A program made the translations under genes and the position numbers. A stretch of DNA of 64,000 nt, taken from contig NZ_CP116615.1 in NCBI RefSeq assembly GCF_024832785.1, positions 992,001 through 1,056,000 on the forward strand, written 5' to 3'. Below the pieces are notes generated by a model. It did no database searches and had not been told where the DNA came from. It was given only the letters and a program-made list of their open reading frames with translations. Positions 15,001 to 27,000 of the stretch are shown here, in pieces; position 1 is the stretch's first letter; each line of letters opens with the position of its first letter. The stretch comes from Fontisphaera persica (GTDB lineage Bacteria > Verrucomicrobiota > Verrucomicrobiia > Limisphaerales > Fontisphaeraceae).

Positions 15001-18000
15001 GACGGGACGGATGTGGTCATTGTGCCTGATCTGGCCAGCGGCCCGGCCGTCGCCACCCTGGACACCTCGGCGGGGCGGGGCAAGTACGTGATTACGGTGC
15101 GCGTGCGCAGCAATGGCACCACGAGCACGGCCGAGGTGGTGGCGGCCTTGAATGCGCTGGCGGATTACGATGCGGTGGGCGGTTCTGGCGCGGCGTTGGT
15201 CACCGGTCCGGCCACCTTGGTGAACGTGTTAAAACCCACCCAGGACGGGCTGGCGGACGTGGTGATGGCCGAGGCGCTCGGTTCGGAGCTGCGCGTCTTT
15301 ATGGGCGCGGCCTTTTCGGATTATTTCAATCCGGGCAGCAATCTGCCGCCGGCGCTGCCGCGCCTGTACCGTTTCGAGATGGCCACGCCGAACCTGTCCA
15401 CGCCCGGGTCGGGCAATTATCAAGGGATAGATATTACCGGCTCGAATGGGGTGAATCCGGCGCCCAACATTGACCAGGCCTTTGTAATTGAAGGGAGCGA
15501 CGGCAGCCAGCGGCTGGCGAATGCGCAGAACATTGGCGACTTTAACGGCGATGGACGCAATGACTTCATGGTGTATGGGGCGACGCGCGCTTATATATTC
15601 CTGGGTCCGCTCCAGACCTTGGGGCTGGAGGAGGTCACCACCAAGGCTGACTACATATTGAATCTCACCGTGCTGGGGCGTCCAGCGGCACAGGCGGGGG
15701 ATATTAACGGCGATGGGATTGCGGAGCTGGCGTTTATCCGGTACGACAACGCCACGGGTGAAACGAGCATCACCCTTTTCTCGGGCGGCCCGCAGCATGT
15801 TTTGCCGCGCGAAATCAACTCGTTGGCGGTGCTCGATGCCAATTGGAGCTGGCAAATCACCCTGAGCGCCCAGGAAATCCATGGGGCGACGGCACAGGTG
15901 TATTTGCTGCATTCCTTTGGCTTGCGCAATCCGGCCAACAACCTTCCGGCATCCGATGTGGCGGTGGTGGCGCAGCAGCCGGTGGACAACAATTTGAGGC
16001 CCAACCTTCGGAATGTCTATGGTTACCTGTTTGCGGGGCGGTTGCTGCCCAGGGGCGTGGCCGTGAATTCCGCCCATGCAGCGAAACAGGTGGATTTGCA
16101 ACTGTTCTCGGCGGTGTTTGGGACGGGGGTGATTCATATGCCGGTGCCTAATGTGGCGGCGGATGCTGTTGCCACGCAGCCGGTGCAGTTTGCCCAGACC
16201 CAGTCCGTGACGAGCACGGTCATTAGTACCATTCCCGCGGCCACCTTGAGCGCGCCCATTGCCCAGGCCAACTTCGGCACGATGGCCATTCCTGATTATG
16301 ACTGGTTCACGGGGCAGCCGGGGGTGGCGAATTCCAGTGTGATATTCAGTGGGGTCACGGGGGCGCTCTATAGCGTGAGCGTCAATCTAACCTTGTATCA
16401 CACCTGGGTGGGTGATTTGGAGATTACCCTCATTGCGCCGGATACGCGGACGGTGCTGTTGTTCAATCGGCGCGGGGGCTCGTCTGACAATATCATCAAT
16501 GTGACCTTTGACAGTGCTGCGGCCACGAGCATCGGCCAGGCGGGCGCGCCGTACGCCAATGCCAGCTATGCCCCGGAGGGGAACCTCAACGTGCTGCGCG
16601 GGATGAATCCCAACGGCACCTGGACGGTGCGCGTCCGGGATTTGGCCAGCGGTGATGTGGGCCAAATTGCCAGTGTGGGGGTGACCCTGCGCACGGTGGC
16701 CGGGGTGGGCGCGTTGAACGCCATGCAGGCCGTGAGCAGTGCCTTGACTGGCACGCTCACGGATTTGGATTTGCGGGTGAGTTTGTCCCATCCGAATCTG
16801 GCTGATTTGCGGTTGTCGCTGGTCTCCCCGAATGGGCAATCCTTCCTGCTGTTCGATTATGGCACGTTGCGGGCGGGCCCCGGACTGCTCTCGGAGACCG
16901 TCTTTGACCAAACCGCCAGTGTGGCGATTGGTTTGGGCACGGGCAATTTCACCGGCCAGTATCAACCGGTCAGCGCGGCCACGTGGGATACCATAATTGC
17001 CGCCGTGGGCGGCCAGTGGAAGGGCACGTGGACGTTGCGGGCGGAGAGCCGGAGCACCATCACGGGCACGGTGAACGGGTGGCGGCTGGATTTGCGCACC
17101 ACCGACGCGGTCAGCTCGCAAATTGTCACGACAGGGCCGGCGATTGCCCAGATTAGTGACGTGGATGTGCGGGTAAGTTTGACGCATCAACACGTGGGCG
17201 ACGTGCAGTTGCGGCTGTTGTATGACAATGGGGTAACGCAGCGCCTCATTGGGTTGATGGCGGCGAATCCGTTGCGCCACGGCACAGGGCTTGACCAACT
17301 GGTGTTTGATCAGGATGTGGCCACGCCTTTGGGGACGGGCACCGGCGTTTACACTGGCGGAGTCCGGCCCGAGATAATTAGCGGCACGCTGAATTTGGAT
17401 GCGCTGAACGGTCTCTCACCCAACGCCACATGGACTTTGTTGATTGTGGATACGAAGGGCGATTACATTGGCACGGTGTCCACGTGGTCGCTGGCCATAT
17501 CGTCCAATCCCACCGTTTCGACGCTGGCCATCGGCAATGCGCCGCAAGCAGCACAAAATAACATCAGCACAGATCGCATCCTGACGGATGTCAATGTGCG
17601 GGTCACGTTGCAGTACGCCGAAATGCAGCACTTGCGGGCGGCCTTGATGTCGCCTGATGGCCTGGTGGTGACATTGTTTGATCAGCAGATCACCGGCGCC
17701 AATCTGACGCAGGTCTTGTTTGATGATGAGGGGGCGGCCTTTGTGCCCGGACCGCTGGCCGCCGGGGCGCGGGTTCAACTCCCGTCTGGGGCTAGCCTGA
17801 GCGTTTTGAATGGGGCCACGCGAGCGAATGGGGAATGGCAATTGCTGTTGTGGGATGATGACGGGACGAATCTGGCAGGTAACCTGGTGGAATGGAGTTT
17901 GGAACTGACCTTTGCTCCCAGCACCGTGGACACGGCGGTGATTGGTGATGTCAATGGCGATGGTTTGGAGGATTTGGGATTCAGCATGCCGCGATTTGCG

Positions 18001-21000
18001 CTGCCCACGGTGGCCGAGGGGGCGTTGCCTTCCACTGGCCGGGTTTATGTGCTGCCGGGTCGTCCTGTGACGGCGCCCACAATGTTGCGGCTGGAACAGG
18101 ATGCGGCCGCGGTGTTCAGCGGCGTTTCCCTGGGCGGCGGAATGTTTGCGCTGGGGGATCTCAACCGGGATGGCTACGACGACTTTGCACTGGCCCGCCT
18201 GCGGGAGGATGCGCTGCTGCCCGGCCTGCTGATTATCCTGGGGCGCGCGGACTATCAGCGGCAGGGCCCGCCGCAACGGCTGCTGGCGGATCAGGCGGCG
18301 GCCATACGCCTGCGGCAGTTGCCGCGGGATCAGTTTGGGGCGACGTCCCTGATTGGCACGCTGGCCGCCACCGCCGGGGATTACAACAACGATGGCAAGA
18401 TGGATTTGGTGGTGACGCAGACGCGCGTCATTCAAACCACGGATTATTCGGACAATTTGAATCCGGGCGGGCAGTTGGTGCTAAACCGGCAGGAGCGGGG
18501 CCGGGTCATCCTATTCCATGGTGTCATGGACAAGGCCAGTGACCTGGTGCTGGATTTGCCTCCGGAAGGGGCGGCGCGCAGTGGCTATGGGGACTTGGTG
18601 GTGGAGGGCAGCGGGGAGTATGACCGGCTGGGCACCTTGCCGGGGCAGGCGGGGCTTGACCTCAACGGAGACCGCATTGCGGATTTGATGATTGGCGCTC
18701 CGTTTGCGGATGGCTTTGCCAGCGGGGTGGCGAGGGTGGATGCTGGGCGCATCTACGTGTTGTACGGCAACAATCTTCTGTTCCAGATGCCGGAATACTA
18801 CGCCATTCTCACCAACCGCACCATCAGCGGGAGCGGGGATTATCTGGTGAACATTGGCACCGGACGCCCCACCATCTTCCGCGATAGCGATCGGGATGGC
18901 GACGGGTTGCCGGACGACAACCGTTACGTGCTCATGGCGGGTGAACACGAGCGGTGGTATCGGTTTACGCTGCTGGGCGATGGTCAGTCGGGGCAGTACT
19001 TGCGGCTCACGCCAGCGGCCCTGGAGCGGGTGAGCGAACAGGTCTATGCCATTGCCAGTGGCAATCTGGCGGATGTGGACTTCCACCTGCTGCCGGGCGG
19101 AAACACGCTGGAAGTCCGCTCCGCGTTTGGGTTGAGCTACGATTATTTTGAGTATGCCGGGGTGGAACAACTGGCCGTTGGATACTACTGGGTGCCGATC
19201 CAAAGCGGGTGGTCGTTCATCTGGACGCCGGTGCCCTACACGTACTCGATTACGAATTATCCGGAGAATCTGGCGGATGTTTTCACCGCTGCGGGCGCGC
19301 GGCGCACCAGCGGTTTTGCGGCGAATCTCGATTTGAGCCAGGCGTTGCGCTCGACCCTGTTTGCCCTGCGGTTCCAGGGCTTCATCCGGATTGGAGCGGG
19401 TGGAACGTATCAATTCTGGCTGGGATCGGATGATGGCTCGCGGCTGCTGATTGATTTGAACAATGACGGTGATTTCAACGATGCGAATGAAGTGTTGAGC
19501 AATGATGGTTTGCACGGTTACCAGGAGATGGCGTCGCCCACTCTCAACCTGGCGGGGGGCCGCTCCTATCGCATCCAGGTGGAATACTTCCAGCGCTTTG
19601 GTGGGGCGGCGTTGCGCCTCATGTATGGAGGGCCGGACACGGGCGGCGAAAAAGTGGACGTGCCGGATAGTGCCTACCGGAACGATGCCAATTTGCGCGT
19701 GGGCGTGATGGAATTCGACTTGTCTCGTTTCCTGCCTTATCTCAACACGCCGGAGAAAATCGAGAGCGTCAAACTATTCCTCCGCAGCGCCGCCGATGCC
19801 AGTGGTTCGGTGCCGCGGCATATCGTGGATGTGGCCGCGGCGGGCTATCAATTGTTCTTTGTGGTGAATGACCCGGCCACGCCCGCGCAATGGCAGCTTT
19901 ATCACTCGGACGGCACGCCGGCGAATACGCGGCAGATTCGGGTATTTACCAGCCAGCCGCAGCAACTGACGCCGGCGGGAGACCAGATTTACTTTGTGCT
20001 CAACGGCAATCTCCTCTATCAGGCGGACCGCCTGGATGCGCGTCAGGTAGGCACGCTGGCCACTGGCGTGGCAACCGGTCTCAAGGGCGCCGGGGAGTCG
20101 CTGTACTTTGTGCAGGATCATTCCAGCGGCGATGACTACCTCTGGATGGCCCGCAATGGTTCGTTGACGCAGGTGCGTGATTCGGCGGGCAATCCCATCA
20201 AGAATCCCTCGCAAATTACCGTGGCCGGCGGGCAGAATGTGTATTTCATTGCGGATTATGGCGATGCCGGCACGGCGCTCTACCTGGCGCAGGACATATC
20301 CGTCAATCTGGTGCGGCAACCGGGGACGGCCACGGCCACAGCGCCCAAGGGATTGGTGAGTTTTGAAAATAGACTCTACTACGTGGGCGAGAGTTCGGGA
20401 CAAACGCTGTTGTTCCGGGTGGAGGGTGGGACGTCGAATGTGGTGGGGGCGCTGGCAGGAGCAGACCATTACCAGTTCGTGCAAGCGGGCGGCCGCCTGT
20501 ACCTTGCGGCGCGTGCCGCCGATGAAACCTCGCTGGGGCTGTTCCGTGTGCCCGCGGGCGGCGGCAGCGTGAGTTCGGTCAATTTTGAATCGGAGAGTGG
20601 TGGCGGCCTGGTCAATGTCTTCACCGAAATGATTGCTTTTGACGGGCGCGCCCTGGTGGCTGCCGTGGGGAACAAGGGTTACGAATTGTATTGGCTGGAT
20701 GAGAGTGGCGGGGCGCCGGTGGCCCGGCTGGTGATGGACATCCGTGCTGGGAACGACTCCTCCAGCCCGGCGGAGCTGACCGTTTTGGCCAACACTTTGT
20801 ATTTCACTGCGGATGATGGCAGTGGCATGCGCCTGTGGCGGCTTAATACTGGCGGCTCGCCGGGCACGCCTGCCAAGGTGACCTCCGGCAGCCTCGACAG
20901 TCTGGCCAACCCGCGCTACTTGACGGTCGTGGGCACGGATTTGTTCTTTGCGGGCGGCACGGTGGGCAGCCAGAAACTTTACCGTCTGAGCACGGGGAAT

Positions 21001-24000
21001 ACGGCGGTGGCGGGCACGTATGGGGATAATCCGGAAGACATCGTGGCCACGGCCGATGGCACCATGCTGGTGTTCTCCGCCAGCACGAGCGGGCAGAAGA
21101 TTCGGTACCTCTGGACTTCGGCCAATGGGGTGCAGCAGATGGTGGGTGGCAGCCGTCCGAGTGTGACCGTCGCGGTGCCTGGACTGAACAACGACTTCCG
21201 CGTGACTGCGCACAACCCGGATACCGGCCTGGCCGGGGTGCGGGTGGTGCTGGTCAACAATCCGGGGGCCTCAGCGGCTGACAAGGTTACGTACACTGGC
21301 GGGGTCATCACGATCAACATCAATCCTGGCGTCACCACCGCCAACACGATTGTGGGATGGATTAATGCGGATACGGAAACTTCCACCGTCTGGGATGCGG
21401 TGGTGGTGAACGATGGCGGCGGCAGCGCGGGGACGGGCGTGGTCAACCTGGCGGATGCCACGACCAGCGGCGGCAATGATGGGGTCAAGGCCACGGCGGT
21501 GATGACTGTGCAGAGCACGCTGCCGGCGGGGGCGGTGACGCTGACCTTTACGGCCAAGACGGTGGGGGTGGCTGCCAATGGCTATGGCTTTACCCTGCTG
21601 GACAACGGCACGTTGACGACCAACACCGTTGGCTCACTTGGCTCCGGGAGCAGTATCATCATGAATATTGCCAATGGAGTGACGACTTATGGCACGTTGA
21701 AGACCTGGGTGCAAAACAACACTGACTTTACGCTGACCGTCACCGGCGCGGCTGACGGCGACGCCATTACCTTCCTGCCTGTGACGAGTAACAGCCACGC
21801 CAGCGCCACGCCGGCCACAGCGTCCTTGGTGGTGGGCAAACAGGGTGGCGGTTCCGTCACCTTCTCCCTGATGGCCACCTCGGCCAATAATGGGGTGGCC
21901 TTGAACCATACGCGCATTTTCGTCTTCGACGATGGCACGGTCACGGGGAACAACGCCACCGTGACCTACAGCGCGGGGATGCTGTCCATCAACATCAACT
22001 CGGGGACCACCACGGCGGGCACGGTGATTAGTGAATTGACCGCCAACAACCGCTTCACGGCGACACTGGCGGCGGGGTTGAACGGCGATATTCTGAGCGT
22101 GCCCACGGCCACTTTTGCCGGAGGCGCAACGCCCGCCCAGGCCACCGCGACCTTGAACGGTGTGACGGTGACCCGGAGTGCCAATGTGTCCGATACGCTC
22201 CGGGTGCGATTTAACGTGAGCAATTCCTACAGCGACAATATTTCGGCGGTGTATGATGCGACCTACAACAGCAATCAAGGGTTGTTGGACATTTTTGTCA
22301 AAGGCAATGCCGGGGTGACAGCGTCCGACATTGCCACGTGGGTGAACACGGGGGCCAACCATACCGGCAGCAACAATTTGGCCAGCTTTGTTGCCCGCTA
22401 CTCCATCTCCGGCGGCAGCACCACCATCAATTCCGGCGATGATGGGGACGCCACCAACCTGAGCGGGGGCACCGATGGGTATGCGCGCGCGACGCTGAAC
22501 AGCGTGTTGGGCGGCTGGAGCCTGGTGGTGCGCGCGCCCAACACCGGCACGGCCTACAATGGGGATGTGGTTTATGTGTTGGACGATGGCACGTTGGGCA
22601 GCGGCGCCGCCGCCGCCACTTACGATACCAGTGGCACACCCGATTACCTCCGAATCAACATTCGCGGCAGCAGTGCGCTGGCGACCACGGTGACCGATGC
22701 TGTGCAGGCGGTATCGCATGGCGGCAACAATTTTGTGGTGGAATCCACCTCGGGCGCCAATGCCGAGGCCGCTTATGCCAACACCGGGAACTCGGGGGTA
22801 TCTGCGCAGACGCTGATATTGGGTGGTGGCCAGAACGATGTGATCGTGAAGACCAGTGACCGGCTGGTCACGCTGCGATTGATTCACGATGGCACGCTGG
22901 CAGGCGGCGTGCCCACGTTGAACGGGACGTACACGCCCGGCGTCAGCACGGAATTGCGGATCAACATTCGCAGCGGGGTGACCACGGGATTACAGCTTAA
23001 GAATTTCATAGACGGACTGGCGACCTTTGACGCGGTGCTTACCGCCAGTGATGGCGGGGTGAACGATGGCAGCGGAGTGGTGCACCCGTGGGGCGTGCCG
23101 GTGACCTCGGGCGGAGGGGTGGATGCGGCCTTTGCCAGCGTGTTGATTACGCCGCCGGGCACATTTAATGACATCCGCCTGGTGGCGGTCAATCCGGGGG
23201 CTGTGTTCAACGGGGTGGTGGTGAAGTTTGACCGTTTGACCGATCCCAATGCCACCAACGCTTTTGTGACATACAATCACAGCACGAAGGTGCTGACCGT
23301 GCTCATGCGGCCGGGCGTGACCCCGGTGACGGACATCATGGGAAAGATAAATGCGCTGCGGGTGGACGTGGTGGGAGATGCCACACCGGATCCCGTATGG
23401 ATTGCGGGTACGCCGGTGGTGGCCGTCGCGGGCACGCAGGTGGATGTCACCGTGGGCGGCAGCGGGTCGGCCCGGGCCACGGGGACATTCACGGTGGGCG
23501 GCGAAACGATTCGCATCACCGCCAACAGCACCGGGGCGGCGTATAACAACACCGATGTGGTCATTACCAAGAGCCTCACTTCCGGCGTGGCCAATGCCAA
23601 TCTGAACACCAGCGGCGGCGCGGGCAATTATGTGCTCACCCTTAATTTGCGGATGGATGACAGCTCGACCGTGGAGGACATCATCGCGGCCATCAACACG
23701 ACGGCGTTCACGGCGGCCAGTCCCACGGCCGGCACGGGCGCCATCAACGCGGCCGATGGTGTCACGACGGTGTTGGATGCCACGCGGCACGTTTCGGGCG
23801 AGAAGTTTAATGGGCGTTATTACTTTGTGGCCTGGAGCAGCTCGGCGGGAGAGCAGTTGTATTACCACACGGGCGCGGCGGTGTCATCTTCGCCGGTATT
23901 TGACGCGGTGACGGCAGGTGCGGCCAACCCGGCGGATTATGTCATCACGGTGCTGGGGGTGTTTAACAATCGCCTGTTCTTCACGGCAGGGGTGGGCGCG

Positions 24001-27000
24001 CAACAACACCTGTATGCCCTGAACACTTCTGACGTGGCGACCGCGGTTACGGTGAATGCTGGCGCCAATCGTTTGATGAACATCTCCGGTTTCCAGGTTC
24101 TGGGCGGACAGTTGTATCTCTCCGCGGACGACGGCGTCAACGGGCAGGAGCTGTATCGCAGCGCGGACGGGGTGGCGTTCACGCGGTTGCAGGTTAATAC
24201 CAGTGGGCCGTCCAATCCGTTGGAAGCCACACTGGCGGGAGGGACGGTGTATTTCACGGCGACGGCCACCGGAGCTGAAAGCGGGCGCAGTGTTTATGAT
24301 GTCTCGGCGTTGAGCACACCGCTGACCACGCAGGAAGTGGTGCGGAATCCGGGGCTGTTGGCGGCGTTGAATGAGGGGCTGGTGTTCAGCCTGGGCAACG
24401 ACCTTATGAAGGCCGAAGGCGCCAATGCTTCATTGATTGCCACTCTGAGCCAGTTGCAGGGGAAAGCCTCCAATCCTTCTGTGGGGACGCCTTATGCGTT
24501 GATGACGGTGGGAGCCCGGGTGTTTTTCGCCACCAATTTGGCGACCGGATTCCTGCTCTGGTCCACGGACGGCACCTTGGGCAATACGAATTACGTCAAT
24601 TCCGCGGATCAACTTTCCGGTGGCTCGACGACGCTGGGGCGCATCCTGGATGTGGGTGGCCAGATGTACTTCACCGTGCAGAATGCCAGCCTGCCATTGC
24701 CGCACCTGCTTTACTACTTCAACAGCAACCTGCCACCTTCCAGCCTGCAGATTGTCCAGTTGGATCGGCAGGCCACCGCCTACGCCCTGCTCACTCCAGG
24801 CCGGGATGGTTTGTTCTACACGGTTAATCAGCAGCTTTACGTGGCGCATCCTGGAGGGCGGGAAGCGCTGGTGGGTTACGGCAACGCCCGCCATCTGGCC
24901 ACGGTGGCGGAACGTTTGTTCTTTGTGAACGGGCCGGAGGGCGACATCTACCGGAGCGATCCGGCGCCCAGCGTCCAACAGCGCAACACCCGCCTGCTGG
25001 CCGACTTTGGGGGCGCGCGCCTGGCGGGGTATGTGGTCAAGGTGCTCCACGGAGAAAGCGATGGGCGAGTAACGCCTGCGGACGGCGCGGCCGGTGTTTC
25101 CTACACCTTTAGCATGCCCACGGGCGAGACCGAGGTGGATTTGACCAGCGTGGTGCGGGAATTCCTGCGCCTGGGATGGACGCGGCTGGCGATACGCATC
25201 GAGGCGCTGACGGCCAAGCCGCTGCTGATTTATACGGCATTAAATGACGGCGGCGGCAGCACGCTGACGGCCACCATCGCCCGCCAGAATGGCATCGTGG
25301 CGGATGTGTACACCGCCGAGGGTCGGCGCGTGGCGCAGGGACAAGCGATCATTGATCTGCGCAACCTGGATTCCGGCACCTATTACTTGCGGGTATATGA
25401 TCCGTTTGCCGAGACGGATGGGGGGAGCGCCACCTCGGTGACCGATAATTCCGGCAACCGCGTGCCGGCGCCCACGCAACTGACCGAGGTGAATGGCACG
25501 CTTTATTTCCTCACGGCGGGCAAGCTCTGGTACACCAGCGGCACGATTGCGTTGGAGGTGCTGACGGCCGGCGGCGCTTCGCTCAGCGGCACCATCAGCC
25601 AGTTGACCAATGTCAACGGGGTCCTTTTCTTCGCCCGCCAGAATGGGGCCAGCCATGAAATATGGCGAGTGGTGAACGGCATTGCGGCCCAGGTTGCGGG
25701 TCCGGCACTGAGCGGGGCGCCGGCCCAATTGACGGCGGTGGGGGGACGACTGTTCTTCACGGTGGGCGGCACGGAATTGTGGGCGACCGATGCGACGCCC
25801 GCCCTGGTGCGGGTGGCGGATGGCCTGACGCAGATTCAAAACCTCACCGCCGCAGGCGCCCGCCTGTACTTCACGGTCAACAACGGCGCATTGCGCTACT
25901 CCGATGGCACCGCGGTCTTCACGCCAACGCTGGCCGAACTGATGCCGGGCAGCCGTGCGGCGGAGGCGGTCACCATGGCGGGTGGATTCTTCTACTACAC
26001 TTTGAACAACTCGGCCACCGGCCGGGTGGAAGTGTGGCGCGCGACCTGGAATGCGGGCAATACGCTGGCGGCGCAGCAGGGGCAACTGGTGGCCGTGCTG
26101 CCGGCGAACAGCAGCCAGGCGCGGTTGTTGGGGGTGACGCACAATCTGGTCTATTTCACGCTGCAAAGCGGGACGCAATGGCAACTCTGGCGCACCGACG
26201 GCACGGCGGCGGGGACCATCCTGATCGCCAACCTGCCCGGCCCGGCCAATGCGCTGGCGATTGAACCGCCGTTCCAAATCCGTCTGGTCAATGACGGGCG
26301 GGTGACCGGCAGCAACCCGCCGCTGGTCAGCTTTGCCGACAACGTCTTGACGATCAGTCTGGATCCGGCCAACACCACCACGCAGGCCATTGCGGATGCC
26401 ATCAACGCGCTGGCCGGCTTCCAGGCCACGGCGAATCTGAACGCCACGTTCCCGACCACTGGATTGACGGAGACGAGTCTTATCGGCGGAGTGGCCGCGG
26501 CTTATGCTTCCTTCGTGGTGCGGCCGGCCGGTGCCAACAATGACTTTATCATCAGTGCGGCCAAGGATGGCCCCGCTTGGGACGGCAAACAACTGGTGTT
26601 GGTGCATGATGGCAGCCTCGCTCCCAGCGCCGTGCGGGTGGATTACGACGGCCAAGTGCTCACCATCACGTTGAACAGCGGTCAGACTTCGGCATCGGCC
26701 ATTGTGGCAGCGGTGGACGCGTTGGACGACTGGAATGCCCGGGCGGATACCGCGCTGGAAACCGGCAACACACTAGCGGGCACGGTGGACATCACCACCG
26801 TGGCGGCACCCACCAGTAGCTTCGTTTCGGCGGGTGGCATCTTGGGAGTCAGCGCCACGGCGCGGCTGGCGTTGCCGGGAGCGAATAATGATCTGGTGCT
26901 CCTGGGTGACCGGCTGGCAGGCAGCTTGTTTGGCGGGGTGGTGGTGCGCGTGGTGGACACGGGCAAGGTTAAGAATGGCCAGGCGTTGCTCAACAACAAT

